From assembly GCF_020103725.1 (NCBI RefSeq), contig NZ_JAHXBG010000011.1, forward strand, positions 282,586 through 346,585: 64,000 nt of DNA, written 5' to 3'. The stretch is from Hyalangium gracile (GTDB lineage Bacteria; Myxococcota; Myxococcia; Myxococcales; Myxococcaceae). Both the position numbers and the translations under genes were made by a program. Positions 1 to 9,700 of this stretch are shown here, piece after piece (positions within the stretch are counted from its first letter, which is position 1; every line of letters begins with the position of its first letter). A model generated the notes under the pieces. It did not search any database and was not told the DNA's origin. It saw only the letters and a list, made by a program, of their open reading frames with translations.

Positions 1-390
1 CGTCCGCGCGAGACGCCGCCGCAGTTCGCGCAGCGGATGCTGGGGGTGCTGAAGAGCTCCTCGGAGCAGTTCCAGCTGGTGGGCGAGCGCCCGGCCACGT
101 TCGGGATCCTGGGCGGCTTCCTGCGCGAGTACACGCACATGGTCGGGGGCGTGAAGGTGGCGCAGCTTCAGTTCTACGTGGTGCGTGAGGGCGTGGTGCA
201 CATGTTCACGTTCACGCAGAAGGCCGAGCGCATGCAGGCCACCCGTCACGTGGCGGAGAAGCTGTTCGCCTCGGCGAGCCTGGGGGCGGCCCCGTCGGCG
301 TCGGCTCCGGCGAGCGCGGGTGCTCCTCCGATGCGCGCCCGGCCGTCGCGGTACATCGAGCCGCGGCACATGCGCATCATCGCGGCCTGA
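1..390 (+). CDS. C-terminal part of an unknown protein (5'-truncated by the window edge)
   Basis: The reading frame is open from base 1 to a TGA at 388-390. The ATG at 37 is in the same frame, so the gene probably begins upstream of the window. The visible part carries alternating hydrophobic strands (around FGILGGFLREYTHMVGG and QLQFYVVREGVVHMFTFT), followed by an Ala/Ser/Pro-rich linker and a short basic tail. The strand pattern with a late helix is reminiscent of the DcrB/PsbP-like fold, but this is a weak impression and no catalytic motif is seen. It ends 44 bases before the likely xerC start on the same strand, so the two could be co-transcribed. Confidence 0.6.
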   Translation, partial: RPRETPPQFAQRMLGVLKSSSEQFQLVGERPATFGILGGFLREYTHMVGGVKVAQLQFYVVREGVVHMFTFTQKAERMQATRHVAEKLFASASLGAAPSASAPASAGAPPMRARPSRYIEPRHMRIIAA

Positions 391-434
391 GTCCCAAAGC
401 TTGCGTGGGGGCCGAGGCCGTCTACGCTACAGGC

Positions 435-1337
435 ATGGTGCAGCTGTCGCCGCTGCTGGAGAAGTTCCGGGCCCACCTCGAGGACGAGAAGGGCGCGTCG
501 CCGCACACGGTGCGGAACTACCTCATCGATCTCGTCGACTTCGAGAAGTACCTGGCCGAGAAGATGAAGCTCACGCTGCTGGCGGGCTCGCACGCGGCCA
601 TTCGAGGGTACCTGGGCACGCTGGCGGTGGACCATGCGCCCTCGAGCCGTGGTCGCCGGCTGGCCAGCATCAAGTCCTTCTACAAGTACCTGGTGCGCCA
701 GAAGCTGCTGCCGGCGAGCCCAGCGAAGCTGGTGAAGAGCCCCAAGCTGCCGAAGAGCCTGCCGAAGGTGCTCCCGGTGGACGAGGTGTTCGCCATCCTG
801 GACATGCCATCGCTCAAGACGGTGCTGGGGCTGAGGGACAAGGCCATCCTGGAGATCCTCTACGGTGGAGGCCTGCGTATCAGCGAGCTGTGCGGGCTCA
901 ACCTGCTGGACGTGGACCGGAGTGGGCGCATCGTCCGCGTGATGGGCAAGGGCAGCAAGGAGCGGCTGTGCCCGGTCAACGCCCAGTCCATCCGCGCGCT
1001 GGAGGACTACCTGGCGCGGCGCGGAGAGCTGCTGGCCACGGCTCGGCCGGGGCAGGATCCGGACGCGCTGTTCCTCAACTACAAGGGCGGCCGGCTGACG
1101 CCGCGTAGCATCGCCCGGCACCTGGACACGTACGTGGTGAAGCTGGCCCTGGCGCGCAAGGTGAGCCCGCACGCCCTGCGTCACTCGTTCGCCACGCACC
1201 TGCTGGGCGGAGGCGCGGACATCCGGAGCATCCAGGAGCTGTTGGGCCACGCGAGCCTGTCCACGACACAGCGCTACACGCACGTCACGGTGGAGCAGCT
1301 CCAGCAGATCTACGACAAGGCCCACCCGCGGGCCTGA
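435..1337 (+). CDS. xerC: Tyrosine recombinase XerC
   Basis: Site-specific recombinase of the integrase family that, with XerD, resolves chromosome dimers at dif during division. An N-terminal SAM-like core-binding domain (about residues 5-90) precedes the catalytic domain. All six active-site residues are visible: Arg148 in GLRISEL, Lys172 in MGKGSKER, His246 and Arg249 in SPHALRHSF, His272 in LLGHAS and nucleophile Tyr281 in TTQRYTH. Spacing matches the XerC/XerD family, as does the 300-residue length. The frame also offers a GTG at 405, but the ATG at 435 gives the usual family N-terminus (a helix starting LSPLLEKF). XerD itself cannot be excluded by sequence alone. The position near hslVU fits XerC, because xerC-hslV-hslU order is seen in several phyla. 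Confidence 0.93.
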   Translation: MVQLSPLLEKFRAHLEDEKGASPHTVRNYLIDLVDFEKYLAEKMKLTLLAGSHAAIRGYLGTLAVDHAPSSRGRRLASIKSFYKYLVRQKLLPASPAKLVKSPKLPKSLPKVLPVDEVFAILDMPSLKTVLGLRDKAILEILYGGGLRISELCGLNLLDVDRSGRIVRVMGKGSKERLCPVNAQSIRALEDYLARRGELLATARPGQDPDALFLNYKGGRLTPRSIARHLDTYVVKLALARKVSPHALRHSFATHLLGGGADIRSIQELLGHASLSTTQRYTHVTVEQLQQIYDKAHPRA

Positions 1338-1474
1338 GCCGCCGCCCCGCGTTCCGTTCCCGCTGTTCGTGGGGGCCCGAGGGCGATCGCTGCGAGCCAA
1401 CTGGTCCTACAAGCAGACCAGTTCGCCCGGATTGCGGCCAGAGGGGGGCAATCCGAATCGGTTCGTCCCAGATC

Positions 1475-1573
1475 GCCGTGTGCCGAGAGAGAGCGGGACG
1501 GCCGGTGCGGGAGGACCCGTCAGCTGACGGGGGGACCCGCACCGAGACGAGGGACCCGCGACCTGTGCGCCCA
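1475..1573. repeat. Dispersed palindromic intergenic repeat, copy 1
   Basis: About 98 bases here recur almost identically at 39832-39930, with two substitutions (positions 1481 and 1488) and one single-base indel at the centre. The core at 1504-1543 is a dyad centred between 1523 and 1524. The outer arms GGTGCGGG (1504-1511) and CCCGCACC (1536-1543) are exact complements. The inner arms CCCGTCAG (1516-1523) and CTGACGGG (1524-1531) are exact complements with no loop. AGGA and GGGA form an internal mismatch between them. To the right, GGGACCCGC occurs twice (from 1532 and from 1551). The copy lies in the convergent gap between xerC and the CAP gene. The rest of the 281-base gap shows nothing I can assign. 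Confidence 0.85.
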
Positions 1574-1618
1574 GCCTGTGGATCCGTGTTCTTCCGTGGC
1601 TGAGTCGGGGAGGCGGTG

Positions 1619-2251
1619 TCAGTAGGGCTTCTGTCCCACGAAGTTGCCCGGAGGAGCGTAGTTGCAGACCCAGAGCTCCCAGGTGGGAAAGTCCTTCCCG
1701 AAGGGAGAGTTCTTCGTGCACGTGCGCTTCGCGCAGCCCACGTGCGTGGTGTTGCGCCAGACCACCTGCGTGTAATGGCCGCACACCTTGCCACTCGCGC
1801 ACGAGTTCTGGGCGAGGTTGTAATGGGCAGCCTCCGAGGCCCAGTCCTTCACCACGTCCGCCGTCTTCCAGGCGCCAGGGGTCGCCGCGGCCAGGTTCTC
1901 ACCGAAAGGAGCGCGGTTCGGGTTGTGCTCGAAGGTGCAGCGGGCCGCCCAGGACTCGGCCTTCTTGGCGGCCTCGGCGGACCACTGGAGCTCGGGGAGG
2001 GGTGGCTTGGGCGTGGGGCGTGCGTTGGCGCGCGCCTGGTTGTGCGCGTCGACCATCTCCCGAGCGAAGGCATCGGGCGGAGGGCTGCTTCGGGGAGCGG
2101 GGGAGGGGCTCGAGGGCTTCGTGCCCGTGGCGGAAGGCTGCGGCAGTCGCTCCTTCGCGCCCGCGCCACACGCGGCGAGGCACGCGGCGAGGCAGGCGAC
2201 GACGAGCTGAGCGGAACGGCGCGGGAGACGAGCGGAGGCACACCCTTTCAT
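1619..2251 (-). CDS. CAP/SCP-domain lipoprotein
   Basis: A secreted lipoprotein with a C-terminal CAP (SCP/Tpx-1/Ag5/PR-1) domain. Starting at the ATG with its first base at 2251 gives a signal peptide ending in the lipobox LAAC, so the mature Cys would be lipidated. A Pro/Ser-rich linker follows, then the CAP domain from about residue 58. The family signatures are clear: GHYTQVVWRNT (CAP1) and WELWVCNYAPPGN (CAP2), plus HNQAR near the domain start and conserved Cys pairs. CAP proteins have no agreed enzymatic activity; some bind sterols, lipids or metal through the His/Glu pocket. The frame extends 15 codons upstream, but that would bury the signal peptide. The gene lies opposite to its neighbours and separates xerC from hslV. 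Confidence 0.88.
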   Translation of the reverse strand: MKGCASARLPRRSAQLVVACLAACLAACGAGAKERLPQPSATGTKPSSPSPAPRSSPPPDAFAREMVDAHNQARANARPTPKPPLPELQWSAEAAKKAESWAARCTFEHNPNRAPFGENLAAATPGAWKTADVVKDWASEAAHYNLAQNSCASGKVCGHYTQVVWRNTTHVGCAKRTCTKNSPFGKDFPTWELWVCNYAPPGNFVGQKPY

Positions 2252-2452
2252 GAGGCGAGGGTGGATGATTTCCGCGCGGGAGTCGATGCGTCCCAAGGGA
2301 AACGAAGCCCCCGGGAAGGGCAGAGCGTCATATGGACGTCAGTGCCTGGCGGCGACCCACCTGGGTATCCGCGCCCGTCGATGGTGAGGGGGCGGACAGG
2401 CGGGCGGTCTTCCTTGGAAACCCGCTCCCCGCCTTGTTAAACCCCCCAGACC

Positions 2453-2980
2453 ATGTTCCACGGCACTACCATCCTCTGTGTCAGGCGCGAGGGAAAGGTC
2501 GTCATCGCCGGCGACGGCCAGGTCAGCCTCGACAAGACGATCATGAAGAACACCGCCAAGAAGGTGCGCCGCATCGGCGAAGGCAACGTGCTCGCCGGGT
2601 TCGCTGGCAGCACGGCGGACGCCTTCACCCTCTTCGAGCGCTTCGAGGCCAAGCTCAAGGAGCACCAGAAGAACCTGGCCCGAGCCTGCGTCGAGCTGGG
2701 AAAGGACTGGCGCACCGATCGCTTCCTGCGCCGCCTGGAGGCCCTGCTCATCGTCGCTGACCGGGACAAGACCTTCATCCTCTCCGGCGCCGGTGACGTC
2801 ATCGAGCCGGACCACGGCATCGCCGCCGTGGGCAGCGGCGGGCACTACGCCCTGGCCGCCGCGCGCGCCCTCATGGCCCACACCCAGCTGTCCGCCCGAG
2901 AGGTCGCCACGCACGCGATGGCCATCGCCGCGGACATCTGCGTCTACACCAACTCGAACGTCACCTACGAAGAGCTCTAG
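2453..2980 (+). CDS. hslV: ATP-dependent protease peptidase subunit HslV
   Basis: Proteolytic subunit of the cytoplasmic HslUV (ClpQY) protease, a double-hexamer threonine peptidase that degrades misfolded and regulatory proteins unfolded by HslU. The 175-residue length is standard. The start is [12 protein letters not shown]: removal of four residues exposes Thr5, the catalytic nucleophile. The family landmarks [32 protein letters not shown] and [16 protein letters not shown] are all present. No strong Shine-Dalgarno precedes the ATG. It is the first gene of a tight plus-strand run: hslU starts 13 bases after its stop. Confidence 0.97.
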   Translation: MFHGTTILCVRREGKVVIAGDGQVSLDKTIMKNTAKKVRRIGEGNVLAGFAGSTADAFTLFERFEAKLKEHQKNLARACVELGKDWRTDRFLRRLEALLIVADRDKTFILSGAGDVIEPDHGIAAVGSGGHYALAAARALMAHTQLSAREVATHAMAIAADICVYTNSNVTYEEL

Positions 2981-2992
2981 GAGCCCCTGCCC

Positions 2993-4384
<1,392 letters not shown>

Positions 4385-4428
4385 CCTTGCACCTGGGGCC
4401 TCGCACCGCCCCAAGAGAGGAACCTGAC

Positions 4429-5688
4429 GTGCACACGCCCACCACGCCCACGAGCCCCGCCAAGACCCATCCCACCGCCGCCGCCGCGCCTCGCACCCAG
4501 AACGAGGTGTGGATCGAGAAGGCCAAGGCCCACCTGCTGCAGAACTACAAGCAGCAGCCCATCGTCCTGGTGCGCGGCAAGGGCGTGCGCGTGTGGGACG
4601 CGGACGGCCGTGAGTACCTGGATCTGCTCGGCGGCATCGCCACGTGCGCCCTCGGCCACTGCCACCCGGAGGTGGTCGCCGCCGCCAAGGCCCAGCTCGA
4701 GACGCTCTGGCACGTGTCCAACGTCTTCTACTCGGAGCCCTCCATCGAGCTGGCCGCGCAGCTCACGGCGCTCTCCGGCCTGCCGCGCGCCTTCTTCTGC
4801 AACTCGGGCGCGGAGGCCAACGAGGCCCTCATCAAGCTGGCGCGCAAGGTGATGAAGGATCGCGGCACCCCCGAGCGCTTCGAGATCATCACCTTCGAGA
4901 ACTCGTTCCACGGCCGCACCCTGGCCACCGTCACCGCCACCGGCCAGGCCAAGTACCAGAAGGGCTTCGAGCCGCTGCCCGCCGGCTTCGTCCACGTCCC
5001 CTACGGAGACCTGGAGGCCGTGCGCAAGGCGGCCGGCCCCAGCGCCGCCGCCATCCTGGTGGAGCCCATCCAGGGCGAGGGTGGGGTGCGCGCCGCGCCG
5101 CAGGGCTTCCTCAAGGCCCTGCGCGAGCTGTGCGACGAGCGCGGCATGCTGCTCCTGGTGGACGAGGTGCAGACGGGCATGGGCCGCACCGGCAAGCCCT
5201 TCGGCTTCCAGCACGAGGGCATCCAGCCGGACGCCATCAGCCTGGCGAAGTCGCTCGGCAACGGGCTGCCCATCGGCGCCATGCTCTGCTCCGAGGCGGC
5301 CGGCAAGAGCCTGCCCTCCGGCACGCACGGCTCCACCTTCGGCGGCAACCTGGTGGCCGCCACCGCCGCCAACGTCGTGGTCCGCTACATCCGCGACCCG
5401 AAGATGCTCAGCGACATCCAGGAGAAGGGCGAGTACTTCATCGCCCGGGGCCGCGAGCTCCAGGCCCGGCTGCCCACCCTCATCAAGGACGTGCGCGGCC
5501 GCGGGCTGCTCCTGGGCATCGAGCTCCAGCAGGAGGCCGCTCCGGTGATCGCGCGCTGCCGCGAGCAGGGCCTGCTGGTGAACGCCGCCGGCGAGAAGAC
5601 GGTGCGCTTCGCTCCGCCCTACATCGTCACCCGCGAGGAGCTGGACGAGGGCCTGCGCATCCTCGAGCGCGTGCTCACTCCCGCCTGA
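4429..5688 (+). CDS. argD: Acetylornithine (or succinyldiaminopimelate) aminotransferase, ArgD family
   Basis: Class III PLP-dependent aminotransferase. Members convert N-acetylglutamate semialdehyde to N-acetylornithine in arginine synthesis and often also serve in lysine synthesis. FCNSGAEANE (PLP phosphate binding), FHGRT, ILVEPIQGEGG, LLVDEVQTGMGRTG and the Schiff-base lysine in SLAKSLGNG (Lys274) are all visible. The open frame reaches back to a TTG at 4387. The GTG at 4429 is preferred because AGAGG lies about 8 bases upstream and the residues before it are not conserved-looking. The N-terminus is a low-complexity Thr/Pro/Ala stretch of about 25 residues. Located between hslU and a J-domain gene, as part of one transcription unit. 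Confidence 0.92.
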   Translation: MHTPTTPTSPAKTHPTAAAAPRTQNEVWIEKAKAHLLQNYKQQPIVLVRGKGVRVWDADGREYLDLLGGIATCALGHCHPEVVAAAKAQLETLWHVSNVFYSEPSIELAAQLTALSGLPRAFFCNSGAEANEALIKLARKVMKDRGTPERFEIITFENSFHGRTLATVTATGQAKYQKGFEPLPAGFVHVPYGDLEAVRKAAGPSAAAILVEPIQGEGGVRAAPQGFLKALRELCDERGMLLLVDEVQTGMGRTGKPFGFQHEGIQPDAISLAKSLGNGLPIGAMLCSEAAGKSLPSGTHGSTFGGNLVAATAANVVVRYIRDPKMLSDIQEKGEYFIARGRELQARLPTLIKDVRGRGLLLGIELQQEAAPVIARCREQGLLVNAAGEKTVRFAPPYIVTREELDEGLRILERVLTPA

Positions 5689-5698
5689 AGGTGGTGCC

Positions 5699-6634
5699 AT
5701 GCCTGAGCTGGTGGATCTCGATCCCGCTCGTCAGAAGGAGATCATCGATCTGGAGAAGGCGCAGGAGGGCAGGGACTACTTCGCCCTCCTGGGGCTGAAG
5801 CCCGGCGCGCCCGTGGAGGAGGTGAAGCAGGCCTTCATCGAGGCGGCGCTCAAGTACCACCCCGACCGCTACGCCGGGCTGAACCTGGGCACCTTCCGGG
5901 CGCGCATCGAGCGCATCTTCCGCCGCATCTCGGAGGCGCACACCGTCCTCTCCAACCCGGAGAAGCGCGAGGCCTACCTGCGCGCCAACCCCCGCCTGCG
6001 GGGAGGGCCCGCCCCATCCCCCGTGCCCTCGGGGCTCGAGGAGCCGCTGCTCGGGGACGAGGAGCGCCGGGCCGAGCGCCAGTCACGCCTCTCGCGCCAC
6101 CCCTACCTGGCGCGCACCCACCGCCTCACCGAGCTGCTGACGCGCGGCAAGGCGGCCTTCGCGCGCGGAGACTTCGAGAAGGCCTTCGCCGATCTGAACC
6201 AGGTGGTGAACCTGGACCCGAAGAACCGCGAGGCCACGGCGCTGCTGGCCGAGGTGCGCAAGAAGCACGACGAGCAGCGCTCCAAGGTGGAGATGCAGCG
6301 CGGCATGGACCTGGAGAAGCAGCAGGACCTGCCCAAGGCGCTGGAGTCCTACCGCAAGGCCTCCTCGCTGGATCCGCACCACGCGGAGGCGGCCTACCGC
6401 GCGGCCCGGCTGGCGAAGGCGCTCGGCATGGAGTGGAACGAGATCCGCATCCACGCCCAGCGCGCCGTGGACGTGTCCCCGGACACGGTGGCCTACCGGC
6501 TGCTGCTGGCCCAGGTGCTCCTGGATGGCAAGGCCGGCAACCTGGCCAAGCGCCACCTCGAGGCCGTGCTGAAGCTGGACCCGAAGAACGCCGAGGCCAC
6601 CGCGCTGCTGCGCAAGTCCCGCTGGCCCTTCTGA
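5699..6634 (+). CDS. J-domain protein with TPR repeats
   Basis: A cytoplasmic Hsp70 co-chaperone-like protein of 311 residues. The J domain lies at about residues 25-95, with the diagnostic HPD at 54-56 (KYHPDRY) and the helix-IV-like end NPEKREAYLRANP. After a Pro/Gly linker there are three to four tetratricopeptide repeats (about 145-305), including AKAAFARGDFEKAFADLNQVVNLDPKNREA-type helices (KAAFARGDFEKAFADL and VNLDPKNREATAL). It would bind DnaK through HPD and present clients or partners on the TPR surface. The start is 10 bases after argD, with GAAGGTGGT just upstream, so it is the last gene of the hslVU-argD unit. The exact client is unknown. Confidence 0.85.
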   Translation: MPELVDLDPARQKEIIDLEKAQEGRDYFALLGLKPGAPVEEVKQAFIEAALKYHPDRYAGLNLGTFRARIERIFRRISEAHTVLSNPEKREAYLRANPRLRGGPAPSPVPSGLEEPLLGDEERRAERQSRLSRHPYLARTHRLTELLTRGKAAFARGDFEKAFADLNQVVNLDPKNREATALLAEVRKKHDEQRSKVEMQRGMDLEKQQDLPKALESYRKASSLDPHHAEAAYRAARLAKALGMEWNEIRIHAQRAVDVSPDTVAYRLLLAQVLLDGKAGNLAKRHLEAVLKLDPKNAEATALLRKSRWPF

Positions 6635-6731
6635 CACACCCCTGACGGAAGCCGTGCCCGCGCCCGCCCTCCCGGCGGAGCGCCCGCCTCCGTCATGCCC
6701 TCCGCCGGGCACCTGAGCCCAACCACGGCCC

Positions 6732-6766
6732 GCAAAAGAAGAGGGGCGACCCGAAGGCCGCCCCTC
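6732..6766 (-). terminator. Intrinsic terminator of the M36 protease gene
   Basis: Perfect 8-bp stem GAGGGGCG (6741-6748) with CGCCCCTC (6759-6766) and a 10-base loop. Read on the minus strand, the stem is followed by TTCTTTTG (6740-6733), a weak U-tract. It sits 26 bases beyond the stop of the minus-strand protease. On the plus strand there is no T-run, so it probably does not serve the J/TPR gene equally well. Confidence 0.7.
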
Positions 6767-6791
6767 CCTCAACTACAGGTCTCCGCTCGGA

Positions 6792-9700
6792 CTAGCGGAG
6801 CGTGATGCGGCGGCGGGACAGCGCCACACCGGCCAGGAGCGCGAGCAGCATCGCGCCGCCCGAGCTGGAGCCGGTGCTGGAGCAGCCCCCGTCACCGTCA
6901 TCGTCATCCTTGGCCGCCGGCTTGATCTCCACGCTCACCGTCTGAGAGGCGGAGGCGCCGCTCGCGTCGGTGACCGTGACCTTGAAGGCCAGGGTGACGT
7001 TGCTGTCGGTGTCCGGAGCCTGGAAGGTGACGGTGGCCTGGTTGGTGGTGGACAGCGACACCTCGGGGCCATCCGTCTGCTCCCACTTGTAGCTCAGCCG
7101 CTCGCCGTCCGGATCCGTGGAGCCGAGCGCGTCGAGGGTGACCGTCTGACCGGCGGTGTCGCCGGCCACGTGGCGAGCCTGGGCCGCCGGAGCCTTGTTG
7201 ACGTTCTTCACCTTGACGCTGACCGGGACGACGTCGGAGGCGAACCCGTCCGCGTCGGTGACGACCAGCGAGAACGACACCAGCGTGTCCGAGGAGACCT
7301 CGGGCGTGGTGAACTGGAGCGCGGCGGAGTCCTGGCCGGTCAGCTGCACCGCCGGGCCACCGGTCTGCACCCAGCGGTAGGTCAGCGTGTCACCGTCCGG
7401 ATCCGAGCTCTGGCTCGCATCCAGGGTGATGGCCATGTTCTCGTTCTCCTCGAGCGACGTCGGGCCGCGGCCCACGGGGCGACGGTTGGCCTTCACGACG
7501 GTGATGGTCACCGAGGAAGTCGCCGTCTTGCCGTTGGCGGTGACGGTGAGGGTGAAGTGCAGCGCCGTGGGCTCCTTCACGTCCGGAGCCGTGAACGACG
7601 GCGTGGCCGTGTTGGCGCCGCTCAGGTTGACCTGCTGCGCGTCCGAGGCGGCCTGGGTCCAGGCGTAGGTGACCGCGTCGCCGTCCGGATCCACACCGAA
7701 GCCCTGGAGCGTGACGGCGTCACGGGCATTCACCGAGCGAGCCGCGCCGGCGTTGGCCAGCGGGGCCTGGTCGCCGGTGGAGCTGGTGGCCTTGACGGTG
7801 ATGCTCACGCTGTCGGAGGCCGTCTTGCCGTTGGCGGTGACGGTGAGGGTGAAGTGCAGCACCGTGTCCGCGTTGGGCGCCGTGAAGGTCGGGCTGGCCA
7901 CGCTGTTGGAGCTCAGGGCCACCTGCTCGGTATCCGAGGCGGCCTGGGTCCAGGCGTAGGTGATGGCGTCGCCGTCAGCGTCGCTGGCGAAGCCGCCCAG
8001 GGTGACGGTGGCGCCCGCGTTCGCGCTCTGGTCCGGACCCGCGGTGACCACGGGGGCGTGGTCCACGGGGGTGGAGCCGGCCTGAACGGTGATGGCCACG
8101 CTGTCGGAGGCCGTCTTGCCGTTGGCGGTGACGGTGAGGGTGAAGTGCAGCACCGTGTTCGCGTTGGGAGCCGTGAAGGTCGGGCTGGCCACGCTGTTGG
8201 AGCTCAGCGTCACCTGCTCGGTGTCCGAGGCGGCCTGGGTCCAGGCGTAGGTGATGGCATCGCCGTCAGCGTCGCTGGCGAAGCCGCCCAGGGTGACGGT
8301 GGCGCCCGCGTTCGCGCTCTGGTCCGGGCCCGCGGTGACCACGGGGGCGTGGTCCACGGGGGAGTTGGAGGCGGAAACGGTGATGGCCACGTTGTCGGAG
8401 GCCGTCTTGCCGTTGGCGGTGACGGTGAGGGTGAAGTGCAGCACCGTGTTCGCGTTGGGAGCCGTGAAGGGGCTGGCCACGCTGTTGGAGCTCAGCGTCA
8501 CCTGCTCGGTGTCCGAGGCGGCCTGGGTCCAGGCGTAGGTGATGGCGTCGCCGTCAGCGTCGTGGGCGAAGCCGCCCAGGGTGACGGTGGCGCCCGCGTT
8601 CGCGCTCTGGTCCGGGCCCGCGGTGACCACCGGATCGTGGTCCACCGGGGTGGTGCCCGGCTGCACGGTGACGGTCACCGTGTCCAGGGTGCTCAGGCCG
8701 TTGGCGGTGGCGGTGAGCGTGAAGTGCAGCACCGTGTCCGCCGTCACGGTCGGAGCCGTGAAGGACGGGGTCTGCGTGTTGGCGCCCACCAGGGTGACCT
8801 GCTCGGCGTCGGTGACGTCCTGGGTCCACGCGTAGGTGATCGCGTCATTCTCCGGATCGCTGGCCGAGCCGAACAGGGTGACGGTCTTGCCGCTCTGCGT
8901 GAACAGATCCACGCCGGCGTTGACGTTCGGCGCCTGGTCCGGACGCACGGTGATGGTCACCGTGTCCGAGCTGCTGCCGCCCGAGGCCGAGGTGACGGTG
9001 AGCTGCAGGGTGACGGTGCTCTGCGTCTTCACGTCCGGAGACACGAAGTACGCGGTGGCCCTGTCGGCGTCCATCAGGGTGACGGAGGGGCCGTCCACCT
9101 GGGTCCAGGCGTAGGAGACCGCCTCGCCGTCCGGATCGCTGCCCGTGCCGGCGACGACGACGAGCTTGCGCCCATCCGCCGTCTGGTCCACGCCCGCGTT
9201 GGCGACGGGCAGGCGGTCCACGTTGGTCACCACCACGGAGACCTCCGCCGGCTCGCTGTCCGCGTAGCCGTCGTTGGCCACCAGCTCGAAGGTGAACGTG
9301 GTGTCCTGGGTCACCTCGGGGGTGGGGAAGGTCGGCCGCGAGGCGGTAGCGCTGCTCAGCGTCACCGCCGGGCCGGCCGTCTGCGTCCACGTGTAGGTGA
9401 GGATCTCGCCGTCCTCGTCCGTCGAACCGGTGGCGTCCAGCATGATGCTGGGCACGGTGCGCTCGGCCACCGAGCCGGGGCCCGTGGCCACCGCCACCGG
9501 CAGGCGGTTGATGTTGAGCACCGTGATGACGGCGGTCTTCGGCAGGCTGTTCTCCACCCCGTCGTTCACCACCAGCTGGAACGCGTAGGTGTTGTCGTAC
9601 GGGGTGTCCGCCACGAAGCTCGGCGTGGCGGTGTTGGCGCCCTGCAGGTCCACCGGATCACCGGCCGTCTGCGTCCACTGGTAGGTGAGCGGCTGCCCGT

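Noticed and set aside
1475..1573. dif site for XerC next to xerC
   Set aside because: The dyad is longer, very GC-rich and repeated elsewhere; dif is a 28-bp site with an AT-rich centre, normally at the terminus.
7811..8680. Regularly spaced repeats suggesting a CRISPR or satellite array
   Set aside because: The units are 291 bp, in frame, and code for PKD domains of the protease.
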